Shown: positions 15,956 to 24,488, counted from the first letter of the stretch. The stretch: DNA of 64,000 nt from JASGDN01 sp049840815 (GCA_049840815.1 JASGJI010000005.1:124001-188000); one strand, 5' to 3'. The notes: generated by a model from the sequence alone, not told the origin. Numbers and translations: made by a program.

Positions 15956-17775
15956 GCGTCGCGCCTTTCTGGAGTGATGGCGTAGCAGGATTCGAGGGCA
16001 GCGATCATGCCCGCAGGCGTCGGCGTGGTCGCGACAGCGTGAACCGGCATCCCGGCCTCTCGCATGGCGGCGGCGGTCGTTTCCCCGATCGCGATCCCGA
16101 AGGCGGCGGTCAAAAGGGTGATATCCGCACCGAGCATCGCGTCCAGCGCCTCGACCGCGGAGGGCGAGGAGAGGAAGACCGCCGCCGGATCGCCGGACTG
16201 CAGCCGCTCCAACGTGTCGGGGCCGACCCGCGTGACGGGCAGCGTCCGGTATGCCGTGGCGATCGTCACATCCGCGCCCATCGCCCGCAGCCCCTCGGCG
16301 AGGGTGGGGCGAGCGATGTCGGAGAGCAGCAGCAGCACGCGGGAACCGGCCATCGGCGCATCGGCCAACGCCGCCAGCATCCCGTCGGCGCTACCAACGT
16401 CCGGGACCAGATCGACGCCGATGCCGGCGTTGCTCAGCGCGTCCGCCGTGCGCGCGCCGACCGCTGCGACCTTCACGGGCATCGCCACACCCCCGACGCG
16501 ATCGGCGAGCACCGGAACGGCGTTCGCGCTCGTCAGCATCACCCAGTCGAACGCGCCTTCCAGCAGGGATGCCACCGCACCATCGAGCGCCTCAATGTCC
16601 GCAGCGGGTTCGATCCGGACCGTCGGCAACACCAGAGGCTCGGCACCCACCGCACGCAAGGCCGCGGCCTGGCCGTCTGCCACATCCGGACTGGCCGTCA
16701 CCACGACGAGCGCGTTGGTGAGGGGATTCACGGCACCAGGAAGCGAGACACCCGTCCACCTCGGCTGGATGGAGACCTGCACCTGCCGCGCAAGCTGGAA
16801 GGCGTCGTCTTCCGCCGTCACGATGGCGAACCGTTCATCGACCCGCTCGATCCGGCTGCCATCCTCGCTGGCGAGCATGCCCCGGAACCGCAATTCGGTC
16901 GCTGAGACGGCCTCGGCATATGCACCTATCGGCGTCGTGCAACCGCCACCGACACCACGCAGGAAGGCCCGTTCCACCAGCACCGCCGTCCGTACCGTCG
17001 CATCGTCCAGCGTCCGCGCGACCGGCCAGCCCCGGTCTGGAGCCTCCCGCGTCTCGATCCCGAGCACACCCTGTCCCGGCGCGGGCGTGAAGGTGTCCAC
17101 CGGCAGATACTCGGTGATCGCATCGTCCCAGCCCATGCGCAGCAGTCCGGCGGCGGCGAGCACAATCGCGTCGTAGGCATCGCCCCGCGCCTTCCGCAGG
17201 CGAGTATCGATGTTGCCACGTAATTCCGTGATGCGGACATCCGGTCGCAACGCGCGCAGTTGCACCGCCCGGCGCTTCGAGGAGGTCCCGATCACCGGAT
17301 TGGCAGGGAGATCCGCCAGTTCGACCCCATGCCGCGAGATCAGGACGTCTCGCGCGTCCTCCCGCACCGGGAACGCGGCGAGGATCAGACCCGCTGGCGT
17401 GATGCCGGGGACGTCCTTCGTGGTATGGACGGCCATGTCAATCTCGCCGGAGAGCAGCCGCGCCTGCAGGGCCGACGCGAAGACGCCCCGCCCCCCGATG
17501 GCGGAGAGCGGCGATTCCTTGTCGCGATCGCCATCCGAATTGACGATCGTGATCTCCGTTTCGACGTCCGGACGAGCCTCGGCAAGCCAGTCGCGCACGG
17601 CGTTCGCCTGCCACAGCGCGAGGGCGCTGCCCCGCGTGCCGATGCGAAGCGGAGCCGGCCCCGGCTCGTCGCCGATGACCGCACGGGATTCGTTCGTCCT
17701 GGATTGCTGAACCACGGGATTGCCTGTCGTTGGGGTATGAGCGGGGGAATCGCGCTCCATCGCGCGTTCCGTCAC
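15952..17775 (-). CDS. hemCD: Fused hydroxymethylbilane synthase / uroporphyrinogen-III synthase (HemC-HemD)
   Basis: 607 residues in one frame. Residues about 43-345 are HemC, with LRIGTRGSALALWQA, VHTTKDVP, IGTSSKRRAVQL, LRGNIDTRL and the dipyrromethane-cofactor cysteine C279 in GVGGGCTTPIGAYA. Residues about 350-600 are HemD, with ALVVVTASP, MLTSANAV and FLSSPSAVEAL. One protein would thus make linear hydroxymethylbilane and close it to uroporphyrinogen III. About 40 N-terminal residues before the HemC domain are polar and poorly conserved in appearance; the true start may be GTG at 17775 (AGGA nearby) or a later codon. First gene of the haem cluster, overlapping hemB by four bases. Confidence 0.94.
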   Translation of the reverse strand: MTERAMERDSPAHTPTTGNPVVQQSRTNESRAVIGDEPGPAPLRIGTRGSALALWQANAVRDWLAEARPDVETEITIVNSDGDRDKESPLSAIGGRGVFASALQARLLSGEIDMAVHTTKDVPGITPAGLILAAFPVREDARDVLISRHGVELADLPANPVIGTSSKRRAVQLRALRPDVRITELRGNIDTRLRKARGDAYDAIVLAAAGLLRMGWDDAITEYLPVDTFTPAPGQGVLGIETREAPDRGWPVARTLDDATVRTAVLVERAFLRGVGGGCTTPIGAYAEAVSATELRFRGMLASEDGSRIERVDERFAIVTAEDDAFQLARQVQVSIQPRWTGVSLPGAVNPLTNALVVVTASPDVADGQAAALRAVGAEPLVLPTVRIEPAADIEALDGAVASLLEGAFDWVMLTSANAVPVLADRVGGVAMPVKVAAVGARTADALSNAGIGVDLVPDVGSADGMLAALADAPMAGSRVLLLLSDIARPTLAEGLRAMGADVTIATAYRTLPVTRVGPDTLERLQSGDPAAVFLSSPSAVEALDAMLGADITLLTAAFGIAIGETTAAAMREAGMPVHAVATTPTPAGMIAALESCYAITPERRDA

Positions 17776-17851
17776 CTTGTCCTGATTCTAGCAGCGCCCC
17801 CGAGTGATGCCCACAGGGCGAGGGAGAGGTGTCATGAGGGGAGAGGTGTTG

Positions 17852-18051
17852 CGAGGGGAGAGGTGAGAGAAGTGAGGAGTGAGAAACGATGCTGTACGGC
17901 GACCCGAGCGGCCACACCGGACGAACGAGCAATCCCCGTAGGGGCGAGTTGCAGGAATTGGTTCGCTCAAGCCGACACCTTGGCCCCGGCGGTCCACCCT
18001 CATTCCTCTTTCCTTCCGTCTCTTTTCTCACTTCTCTCACCTCTCCCCTCG
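17852..18051. repeat. Family B inverted-repeat element, copy B1
   Basis: Perfect 25-base terminal inverted repeats: a GA-rich arm at 17852-17876 (begins CGAGGGGAGAGGTGAGAG) and its exact complement at 18027-18051 (ends CACCTCTCCCCTCG). The 150-base spacer has no ORF. The right arm ends four bases before a TATACT box that faces rplU. Confidence 0.8.
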
Positions 18052-18054
18052 TGC

Positions 18055-18090
18055 TATACTTTCACGTCTGGCTGCCAAACGCAGCCCATT
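18055..18090 (+). promoter_or_regulatory. rplU operon -10 box and leader hairpin
   Basis: TATACT at 18055-18060 is a good -10; the -35 position falls in the CT-rich repeat arm and is weak (TTCTCT). Ten bases on, GGCTGC-CAAAC-GCAGCC (18070-18086) is followed by CATTTT, a short terminator-like hairpin at the very 5' end of the transcript. The layout is repeated at the yceD-rpmF operon (32908-32971). Attenuation or 5'-end stabilisation are possible roles. Confidence 0.5.
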
Positions 18091-18273
18091 TTGTGTGTCG
18101 AGCGAGTCCAGAGTGTCGTACCTGTGCGCCGTGGCAAGAGACCCGGTCGTCGGTCGGCTCAACTCATCACCGCATTACCCAACCCCAGGACCGTGTTTCC
18201 CCGAAGACTCGAGGGGCATTCGTGTCCCCTAGGATCGGCTGGGTTGTGCACGGATCGGGCAGGATAGGACGAG

Positions 18274-18642
18274 ATGACGGAAGCAGAGAACGTGACCGAA
18301 ACCACATCATCCCCCACCACGGGCGCCAACCCCTACGCGGTCATCGAGACCGGTGGCAAGCAGTACCGCGTCGGCGTCGGCGACAAGCTGACCGTCGAGC
18401 GGCTCGCCGTTGAGGCTGGTAGCGACATCACCATCGATCGCGTGCTGATGATCGGCGGCGACGGCTCCACGAAGATCGGCACGCCGGTCGTCGATGGCGC
18501 CACCGTCACCGCTCACGTCGATGCGCACGATCGTGGCGAGAAGCTCATCATCTTCAAGTTCAAGGCGAAGAAGCGCTATCGCCGCCGCACCGGCCACCGC
18601 CAGGAGCAGACGCAGCTGACGATCACGGGCATCACCGCCTAG
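18274..18642 (+). CDS. rplU: Large ribosomal subunit protein bL21
   Basis: 122 residues; the core begins at PYAVIETGGKQYRVGVGDKL and ends with KRYRRRTGHRQEQTQLTITGI, the conserved L21 C-terminal rRNA-binding block. It is about 18 residues longer than usual at the N-terminus (acidic/Thr-rich). First of the usual L21-L27 pair, here extended with L31. The start is ATG at 18274 with AGGA-type sequence upstream. Confidence 0.96.
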   Translation: MTEAENVTETTSSPTTGANPYAVIETGGKQYRVGVGDKLTVERLAVEAGSDITIDRVLMIGGDGSTKIGTPVVDGATVTAHVDAHDRGEKLIIFKFKAKKRYRRRTGHRQEQTQLTITGITA

Positions 18643-18706
18643 TCGTCATCATCGCCCGTCGATCGACAGCGATCGTCAGCGGGCGCACTCTGAAGGAGAT
18701 TCCACC

Positions 18707-19030
18707 ATGGCTCACAAGAAAGGCGCGGGCTCCACGCGCAATGGCCGCGACTCTCAGGCGCAGCGTCTCGGCGTGAAGCGTGCCGATGGACAGTACGTCC
18801 TCGCAGGCACCATCGTCGTCCGCCAGCGCGGCACCGAGTTCTGGGTCGGCCACAACGTCGGCATCGGCAAGGATCACACGATCTACAGCAAGATCGATGG
18901 CGTGGTCCGCTTCGAGAAGATTTCTCGCCTCAAGCGCCGGATCAGCGTGTATCCGCCTGAAATCTATCCCATCGGCGGTGGTCCCGAGCTGCTCACGTCC
19001 GAGCCCGAAGCCGTCGCTGCGGCGGACTGA
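18707..19030 (+). CDS. rpmA: Large ribosomal subunit protein bL27
   Basis: 107 residues; starts MAHKKGAGSTRNGRDSQAQRLG, the classic L27 N-terminus reaching the peptidyl-transferase centre, with no processed leader of the Firmicutes type. The last 20 or so residues (GGGPELLTSEPEAVAAAD) extend beyond the usual length of about 85. AAGGAG lies eight bases before the ATG. It follows rplU after 64 bases. Confidence 0.97.
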   Translation: MAHKKGAGSTRNGRDSQAQRLGVKRADGQYVLAGTIVVRQRGTEFWVGHNVGIGKDHTIYSKIDGVVRFEKISRLKRRISVYPPEIYPIGGGPELLTSEPEAVAAAD

Positions 19031-19074
19031 TTCCCCCAACGACCTACTGCCATCGGCACGGAGAGCACACCACC

Positions 19075-19398
19075 ATGAAGCCGGGTATCCACCCCAACTA
19101 CGTCGAAGCCACCGTTACCTGCTCCTGCGGCAACACCTTCACCACGCGTTCCACGCGCCGTGATATCCGCACGGACCTTTGCAGCACCTGCCACCCGTTC
19201 TACACGGGCGAGCAGCGCATCGTCGACACGGCCGGACAGGTCGAGCGCTTCACCAAGCGCATGGAAGCCGCCGCCGCCAACGCGGGCAAGGTCTCCAAGC
19301 GCCAGCGCCGCCTCCAGGCCTATGCCGAGCGCGCCACCGTCCAGGGCGCCGACGGGGCTGCCGTCACCGAGGACGAGGCCGTCACCACCGAGGCGTAG
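19075..19398 (+). CDS. rpmE: Large ribosomal subunit protein bL31, four-cysteine form
   Basis: 107 residues. MKPGIHPNYVEATVTCSCGNTF, then CSTCHPFYTGEQRIVDTAGQVERF is the standard L31 pattern. Four cysteines (two in CSCG, two in CSTCH) mark the zinc-binding (C+) form. About 35 extra residues at the C-terminus are basic then acidic. It closes the rplU-rpmA-rpmE unit, followed by a strong terminator. Confidence 0.96.
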   Translation: MKPGIHPNYVEATVTCSCGNTFTTRSTRRDIRTDLCSTCHPFYTGEQRIVDTAGQVERFTKRMEAAAANAGKVSKRQRRLQAYAERATVQGADGAAVTEDEAVTTEA

Positions 19399-19425
19399 TC
19401 CTCACCCCAGCAATCAGCGAATCCC

Positions 19426-19463
19426 AAGCCGCCCGGATCGAATTCGATCCGGGCGGCTTTTCT
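19426..19463 (+). terminator. Terminator of rplU-rpmA-rpmE
   Basis: A perfect 34-base palindrome (arms 19426-19442 and 19443-19459, core GCCGCCCGGATCGAA) is followed by TTTCTC. Confidence 0.85.
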
Positions 19464-19582
19464 CGTCCCGCCGGCTGCCGTGCGAACATTTGATCGATCT
19501 GTGTGATAGACTGAACGTACACACCGTTGCCATAGTGGCACGATTGAACGATGGGATCATGACACATCTCGAAGGAGCCATC

Positions 19583-20380
19583 ATGAAGGTCGAATCCATT
19601 GCCCTCGGCGCCCCGGTCTGGGCCGATCTCCAGACGTCCGATTTCGACAAGGCCGCAACCTTCTACAACGCGGTCTTCGGGTGGAATGTCCCGCCGGGAA
19701 CCGCGGACTTCGGCGGCTACTCCACCGCCACCCTGAACGGCGCAAATGTCGCAGGAATCTCCCCGAAATGGAGCGATCCGGACGCCCAGGAGATTCCGGA
19801 TGCCTGGTCGCTCTACCTGCATACTGCCAATGCCGCCACAGCTGTGGAAGCCATCACCGCGAATGGTGGCCAGGTCGTGATGGCGCCGATGGAGGTCGGC
19901 TCGTTCGGCACGATGGCCGTGAGCATCGATCCGGCTGGAGCGTTTTTCGGTGTATGGCAACCCAACACACACCAGGGGTTTGGTGTGATCGCCGAAGCGG
20001 GCGCTCCTTGCTGGTTCGAGAATGTCTCGCTTGATGTCGCCAAGGCGGCGGCCTTCTATCCCGCCGCCTTTGGCCTCGGTTTGCAGGTCGTCCCCATGGG
20101 CGACACCTTCTACACCCTCCTCACCGCAGGTGAGGGTGAGAACAACATGGTCGCAGGGATTTTCGACGCCACCATCCTCAATATGCCGGGCATGCCGAGC
20201 AACTGGCTCATCTACTTCGGCGTCAACGACACTGACGCCACGATCGCTCAGGTCGCATCGCTTGGCGGCAGCGTGATCGCGGGACCGGACAACAACCCAT
20301 TTGGCCGTTGGGCCATCCTTGCTGACCCGATGGGCGCCGTCTTCGCCATCATCAGCGTCCAGGGTTCCGCCGAGGGGTAA
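19583..20380 (+). CDS. VOC (glyoxalase/bleomycin-resistance fold) protein, two domains
   Basis: 265 residues made of two tandem vicinal-oxygen-chelate domains. The first runs from about PVWADLQTSDFDKAATFYNAVFGW to FFGVWQPN, the second from GAPCWFENVSLDVAKAAAFYPAAFGL to GAVFAIISVQG. The pattern is like the CFP-30B/hydroxylase-type VOC proteins of actinobacteria; no substrate can be assigned. GAAGGAG five bases before the ATG at 19583 decides the start over an in-frame upstream ATG. It converges with the XRE regulator gene. Confidence 0.88.
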   Translation: MKVESIALGAPVWADLQTSDFDKAATFYNAVFGWNVPPGTADFGGYSTATLNGANVAGISPKWSDPDAQEIPDAWSLYLHTANAATAVEAITANGGQVVMAPMEVGSFGTMAVSIDPAGAFFGVWQPNTHQGFGVIAEAGAPCWFENVSLDVAKAAAFYPAAFGLGLQVVPMGDTFYTLLTAGEGENNMVAGIFDATILNMPGMPSNWLIYFGVNDTDATIAQVASLGGSVIAGPDNNPFGRWAILADPMGAVFAIISVQGSAEG

Positions 20381-20394
20381 TCCTCTCCAACAGC

Positions 20395-20426
20395 AACGCC
20401 CCAGCGTTCCGGGCCGCTGGGGCGTT
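20395..20426. terminator. Bidirectional hairpin between VOC and XRE genes
   Basis: Twelve-base arms (AACGCCCCAGCG at 20395-20406 and complement at 20415-20426) with an 8-base loop sit between two converging genes and start with AA / end with TT for both directions. Confidence 0.7.
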
Positions 20427-20443
20427 CCTCGGTCCTGATGCCG

Positions 20444-20929
20444 CTACGCCTCCAGATCGAAGAGCATCGGTCCGCCCTGCGCCCGCCCGTTGGCATGCTC
20501 GTGGACGCCATCGCCGCCAAACCCATCCAGCAGGTTCGGCTGGCTCCACCGCTGCTCGTCGGCCTGCAGGAAGCGCACGAAGCGCATGGCGGTCGCCTGA
20601 CCGTCGTCGCTCAGGTCGCGGAAGACCTGAAGCAACCGGCGCTCGTCGTCCGACTCCTGCCCCTTCGCCGGCGGTTCGATCAGCCCCGCCGCCGCCATCA
20701 GGTCCGCGCGTGAAGTCCCCAACGCCGCCGCCAGCTTGTCGAGCGTCGCCATGCTCGGCTCGGCGCCACGCCCGCGCTCGATATCGCAGACATACGAACG
20801 GCTCAGCCCCGAGCGATCGGCCAGCGCACGCTGGCTGATCCCCTGATCGAGCCGGTTCTTCCGAATCCACTCGCCGAGCAGCGAACCCGTGGATGGTGTC
20901 GTTGCCGCAGCCGGGCGGGATGTACGCAT
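20444..20929 (-). CDS. XRE-family transcriptional regulator
   Basis: 161 residues. An N-terminal helix-turn-helix, LLGEWIRKNRLDQGISQRALADRSGLSRSYVCDIERGRG, at about residues 17-55 is followed by a helical, acidic region without a recognised ligand domain. ATG at 20929 is chosen, with GAGGGA about ten bases upstream; the frame stays open to 21025. It is read away from the PfkB-like gene at 21077, which makes that gene a plausible target; own-promoter control is also usual for the family. Confidence 0.85.
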   Translation of the reverse strand: MRTSRPAAATTPSTGSLLGEWIRKNRLDQGISQRALADRSGLSRSYVCDIERGRGAEPSMATLDKLAAALGTSRADLMAAAGLIEPPAKGQESDDERRLLQVFRDLSDDGQATAMRFVRFLQADEQRWSQPNLLDGFGGDGVHEHANGRAQGGPMLFDLEA

Positions 20930-21076
20930 GAAAACCAGTCCCTCGCTTGGCACCCCTGCCAGATCGGGATGCCGCATCGTCCTGCCATAATGATACGCTT
21001 CATCCCGACTCATGACGCTACCCACGTCACCAGTGACCGCACTGAACGTCCATCGTCGCCATCAGGACTGCCCGCC

Positions 21077-21814
21077 GTGACCGCGCCTCACCCCATTCCT
21101 GCAAAACCCGTCCGCATCGCCATCATCGGCGAGACCTCGATTCGCCCAGACGGCTCCCTCGCGCGATCCGGGGCGCTGGCCCTCGCCCTGCGCGAACACG
21201 CCGGTGTCGCCGTCACCCTCCGCGCCATCGCCACATCGGAGGCGGATCAGGCCCACATCGACGCCGTCCTGACCGCCGCAGGCGTCGCCTCCCAGCTCAC
21301 CTCACGCGCCGACGGCGATCCCGCCCCGATCCGCCTCGGCGACACGCTGGATATCTGGGGCCTCTTCGCGCACGACGTGGTGATCCTCGATGCCGACGAC
21401 GCCTCATTGCGCGCCTTCCTCACCGACCTCCCCGCTCACACCGCACCCGGCGTCCGCATCCTCGGCACAATGGATTACGTCAACACCCATCTCTCCGCCC
21501 GCGAGCGCGACATCGCGCTCCGCTTCGACACCCTGATAGGCAGCGTCGCGCAGGCACGCACCCTCTTCGGCCTGCCGGAGTCCGCCGATGCCGAGTCGGC
21601 AGCCAACGCCATCGGGGCGCTGATGCGCGGCGCCAACCTCCGCGCCGCCGCCATCCACGACGAGAACGCGCTCGCCATCGCCGCGCTGGACGAGCCGACC
21701 ACCACGATGGCGCTCCCGGATGGCGCATCGTGGGAAGCGATCATCGCCGCCGTGGCGATCACGATGGCCCGTCGCCACCGCTGGATCGAAACTGCCGACC
21801 TCCTCTCCGCCTGA
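21077..21814 (+). CDS. Degenerate PfkB/ribokinase-fold protein, probably not a kinase
   Basis: 245 residues. The order of elements looks like the ribokinase fold: VRIAIIGETS at the start, GSLARSGALALALREHAGVAVTLRAIA where PfkB proteins have the GG-x-x-x-N stretch, FDTLIGSVAQARTLFGLPES where they have the NxxE helix, and a last helix region. The signature GAGD with catalytic aspartate is replaced by GASW in PDGASWEAIIAAVAITMARR. The fold call is inferred by eye. The start is uncertain: GTG at 21077 with AGGA nine bases upstream; the frame is open back to 20969. It lies divergent from the XRE regulator and 26 bases before queG. Confidence 0.6.
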   Translation: MTAPHPIPAKPVRIAIIGETSIRPDGSLARSGALALALREHAGVAVTLRAIATSEADQAHIDAVLTAAGVASQLTSRADGDPAPIRLGDTLDIWGLFAHDVVILDADDASLRAFLTDLPAHTAPGVRILGTMDYVNTHLSARERDIALRFDTLIGSVAQARTLFGLPESADAESAANAIGALMRGANLRAAAIHDENALAIAALDEPTTTMALPDGASWEAIIAAVAITMARRHRWIETADLLSA

Positions 21815-21840
21815 CCACCCCGACTCCCTATACTGGGAGC

Positions 21841-23040
21841 ATGCACGACCCCGCTTCGGCCCCGCCCCATCTCCTGATCCTCCGCCCCGATCCGCACGCC
21901 GCCCTCACCGCCCGCGTCAAGCGGATGGCGACGGAATGCGGCCTCGCGGTCTCCGCCATCGCGGGCGTGGAGCCCTTCGACGGCCTGACCGAGCAGATCG
22001 AAGCGCACCTCGACGCGGGGCATCTGGATGGCCTCGACTGGTACACGCGTGACCGCGCCACCGTGGCGGCGGATGTGCGCAACCTCCACCCGAAGGCGCG
22101 TTCGATCGTCTCGGTCGGCCTCAACTACTGGCCGGGGCGAACGGAGATGCCGGACGACGGCATCCTGCGTGGACGCATCTCCCGCTATGCCTGGGGCCGC
22201 GACTATCACCGCGTCATCAGGCGTCGCCTGAAGGCGCTCCACGCCCGCATCGAGGAACACGTCGGGCATCCGGTCGAGGCACGCTTCCTGATCGACACCG
22301 CCCGCCTGGTCGAGCGCGTCGTGGCGGCGAGGGCCGGTCTCGGTTGGACGGGCAAGAACGCCTGCATCATCTCGCCGGGCTTCGGCTCGTGGATTCTGCT
22401 CGGCGAACTGGTGCTCGACCTCGACCTGACGCCGGACGAGCCGATGGACAAGTCCTGCGGGCGCTGCACGATCTGCATCGACCGTTGTCCGACCGGAGCC
22501 ATCGTCGCGCCGTACACCATCGACGCGCCGACCTGCATCTCCTTCCTCACGATCGAGGAACGCGGCCCCATTCCATTCGACCTGCGTCCGAAGCTGGGCG
22601 ACTGGATCTACGGCTGCGATGTCTGCCAGGAGACCTGCCCCTACACCGGGAATACGACGGTGGCGAACGATCCTGAGCTGTTGCCCGCCTCGGTGAATAA
22701 TGCCTACCCTTCGCTCCACTGGCTCCTGCGCATGACGGAGGAGGCGTTCGGCGCGACCTATTTCGGTACGCCGGTCCCCCGCACGAAGCGGCGAGGACTG
22801 GCCCGCAATGCCGCCATCGCCATCGGCAATGTCGGATCCGACGCCGATATCCCCATCCTGATCGACTGCCTGACGACCCACGACGAGCCGATCGTGCGGG
22901 GGCACGTCGCCTGGGCGCTCGGTCGCCTCGGAGGTCGCGACGCCCGGATGGCGCTCGATCGCGCTTTCGGGAACGATCCGGACGAGTCCGTACGCACCGA
23001 AGCTGCCTTCGCACTCGACCTGCCCGCTCGCACGCGCTGA
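21841..23040 (+). CDS. queG: Epoxyqueuosine reductase QueG
   Basis: 399 residues. It reduces epoxyqueuosine to queuosine in tRNA, using cobalamin and two [4Fe-4S] clusters. The DUF1730-like N-domain is followed by GLGWTGKNACII, the cluster motifs SCGRCTICIDRCPTGAI (first Cys at residue 206) and GCDVCQETCPYT (259 onward), and a C-terminal HEAT-like repeat (RNAAIAIGNVG, AWALGRLGG). The ATG at 21841 has only GGGAG next to it and a TATACT box six bases before, so the mRNA may be leaderless or the start may be wrong by a few codons. It follows the PfkB-like gene closely. Confidence 0.93.
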   Translation: MHDPASAPPHLLILRPDPHAALTARVKRMATECGLAVSAIAGVEPFDGLTEQIEAHLDAGHLDGLDWYTRDRATVAADVRNLHPKARSIVSVGLNYWPGRTEMPDDGILRGRISRYAWGRDYHRVIRRRLKALHARIEEHVGHPVEARFLIDTARLVERVVAARAGLGWTGKNACIISPGFGSWILLGELVLDLDLTPDEPMDKSCGRCTICIDRCPTGAIVAPYTIDAPTCISFLTIEERGPIPFDLRPKLGDWIYGCDVCQETCPYTGNTTVANDPELLPASVNNAYPSLHWLLRMTEEAFGATYFGTPVPRTKRRGLARNAAIAIGNVGSDADIPILIDCLTTHDEPIVRGHVAWALGRLGGRDARMALDRAFGNDPDESVRTEAAFALDLPARTR

Positions 23041-23149
23041 GCGCCCCCCATTGCCCCAACCGGCGATTCGCGCGACGATGCCGCCACATGACCACGTGAT
23101 CATACGCCCGCGCGGGCTCCCGTCCAGCGCGACCCGTGGAGGCGCATCC

Positions 23150-24292
23150 ATGACTATTCCCCTGAAGATCACCGGGATCGACGCGACCATCGTTCGCACA
23201 CCCTACAGCGGCATGCTCGAACCGGCGTGGGCACCAGGAACGGTCTGGCGAGAGTCCGCCGCGACCGTCTACCGCGTGCACACCGATGCCGGTATCTCTG
23301 GGATCGGCGCGGCGCGGGGCAATCCGGAGGTGGTGACCGCCGTCGTCGCGCCCCTCCTGACCGGTCGCGATCCGTCCCGGATCGAGCCGATCGTCCGCAG
23401 CATCATCAACGCCGCCGGGGGATTCGCGGCGATCCCGGTCGCGGCGGGCATCGAGATGGCGCTCTGGGACCTGATGGGCAAGGCCGCCGGGTTGCCGCTC
23501 TACCGCCTCTGGGGCGCGCATACCGATCGCATCCGCGCGTACGCGAGCATGGTGGAGGTCCGCACGCCGGAACGTCGCGCTGAAGACGCCCAGATGCTGC
23601 TCGAACGGGGCTACACTGCGATCAAGCTCCGCCTGCACGACGACACGATCCGGCAGGATATCGCCCAGGTCGAGGCCGTTCGCGCCGCCGTCGGCGACCG
23701 GATGACCATCATGGTCGATGCGAACCAGGCCCAGGAACCGGGCACGCCGGGGTCGGAACGCAGCGTGGTCTGGGGCTACGATCGCGCCCTCGCCACCGCC
23801 CGCGAACTGCATCAGCTGGGTGTCGCGTGGCTGGAAGAGCCGTTGCCTCGCTACGACTTCGACAACCAGCGTCGCCTCGCCGCGGCGACCGATCTCCCCA
23901 TTGCCGGGGGAGAGAACAACATCTTCCTGCACGAGTTCCGCACGCTGATCGACACGGCGTGCTACGACGTCCTCCAGCCGGACGCCCTCGTCTGCGGTGG
24001 CATCAGCCTCCTGCGAAAGGTCGCCGCCTACGCCGAGATGCACGGCAAGCCAGTCGCCCCGCATCATGGAGGTAACGGCCTCGGCGTGGCGACGCACCTG
24101 CACCTCAGCGCATCGCTCCCGAATTCTCCCTGGGTGGAACTCCTGCAGGACCCGCCCGCGATGGAGGCCGCCGAGTTCCAGGGTCTCCTCGCAGCGCCGC
24201 TCGTCCCGGATGCGGACGGCTTCGTGCGCCTTCCGGAAGCACCCGGCCTCGGCATTGAGCTGGCGGAGCACGTCATCACGGCGTTGGGGTAG
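23150..24292 (+). CDS. Mandelate racemase/muconate-lactonizing (enolase superfamily) enzyme
   Basis: 380 residues. The N-terminal capping domain is followed by the barrel with IKLRLHD (K159 and R161; many relatives have KxK), metal ligands D190 in MVDANQ, EE at 229-230 in WLEEPLPR and E255 in GGENN, and the general base H305/H306 in APHHGGNGLG. Such enzymes dehydrate or epimerise sugar acids; D-galactonate or related acid dehydratases are the nearest kinds. GGAGG seven bases before the ATG fixes the start. It fits the sugar-catabolic content of the window (GH51 gene next door). Confidence 0.9.
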   Translation: MTIPLKITGIDATIVRTPYSGMLEPAWAPGTVWRESAATVYRVHTDAGISGIGAARGNPEVVTAVVAPLLTGRDPSRIEPIVRSIINAAGGFAAIPVAAGIEMALWDLMGKAAGLPLYRLWGAHTDRIRAYASMVEVRTPERRAEDAQMLLERGYTAIKLRLHDDTIRQDIAQVEAVRAAVGDRMTIMVDANQAQEPGTPGSERSVVWGYDRALATARELHQLGVAWLEEPLPRYDFDNQRRLAAATDLPIAGGENNIFLHEFRTLIDTACYDVLQPDALVCGGISLLRKVAAYAEMHGKPVAPHHGGNGLGVATHLHLSASLPNSPWVELLQDPPAMEAAEFQGLLAAPLVPDADGFVRLPEAPGLGIELAEHVITALG

Positions 24293-24314
24293 TGATTCGC
24301 ATTCGTGCGAAGTG

Positions 24315-24470
24315 TGTCATCCCGAGGGAGCGGCCCACGGGACAAGAGGGCATAGGCCAGGAAGCGACGAGGGATCGGATTGCATGTAGGACGCCCTACA
24401 TGCAATCCGATCCCTCGTCGCTCGACTGTCTGTGCGCGCCTGGCAGCCGCCCCGCTCCCTCGGGATGACA
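24315..24470. repeat. Family A inverted-repeat element, copy A2
   Basis: 156 bases. Terminal arms of 19 bases are perfect complements (24315-24333 and 24452-24470). The inner palindrome has perfect 28-base arms (24363-24390 and 24395-24422) around a four-base loop. It lies between the converging enolase-superfamily and GH51 genes, starting 22 bases after one stop and ending 18 bases before the other. Confidence 0.9.
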
Positions 24471-24488
24471 AAGGGCGAGAACGCCCAG

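Larger units (their letters stand above)
17776..18273. other. 498-base divergent gap hemCD / rplU
   Basis: Holds a family B element (17852-18051), preceded by two more partial copies of its GAGAGGTG unit (17823-17850), then the rplU promoter region and a leader of about 200 bases. No coding sequence is supported. The spacer of the element includes a family C-like CCCGTAGGGGCGAG at 17936-17948. Confidence 0.7.

Noticed and set aside
17823..17890. Repeated GAGAGGTG units as a CRISPR or tandem-repeat array
   Set aside because: Units are short, without spacers of even length, and are explained as the GA arm of a family B element.
18061..18273. A known riboswitch or L20/L21-type autoregulatory leader before rplU
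   Set aside because: Only a small hairpin with a T-run is clear; I could not match a known leader structure.
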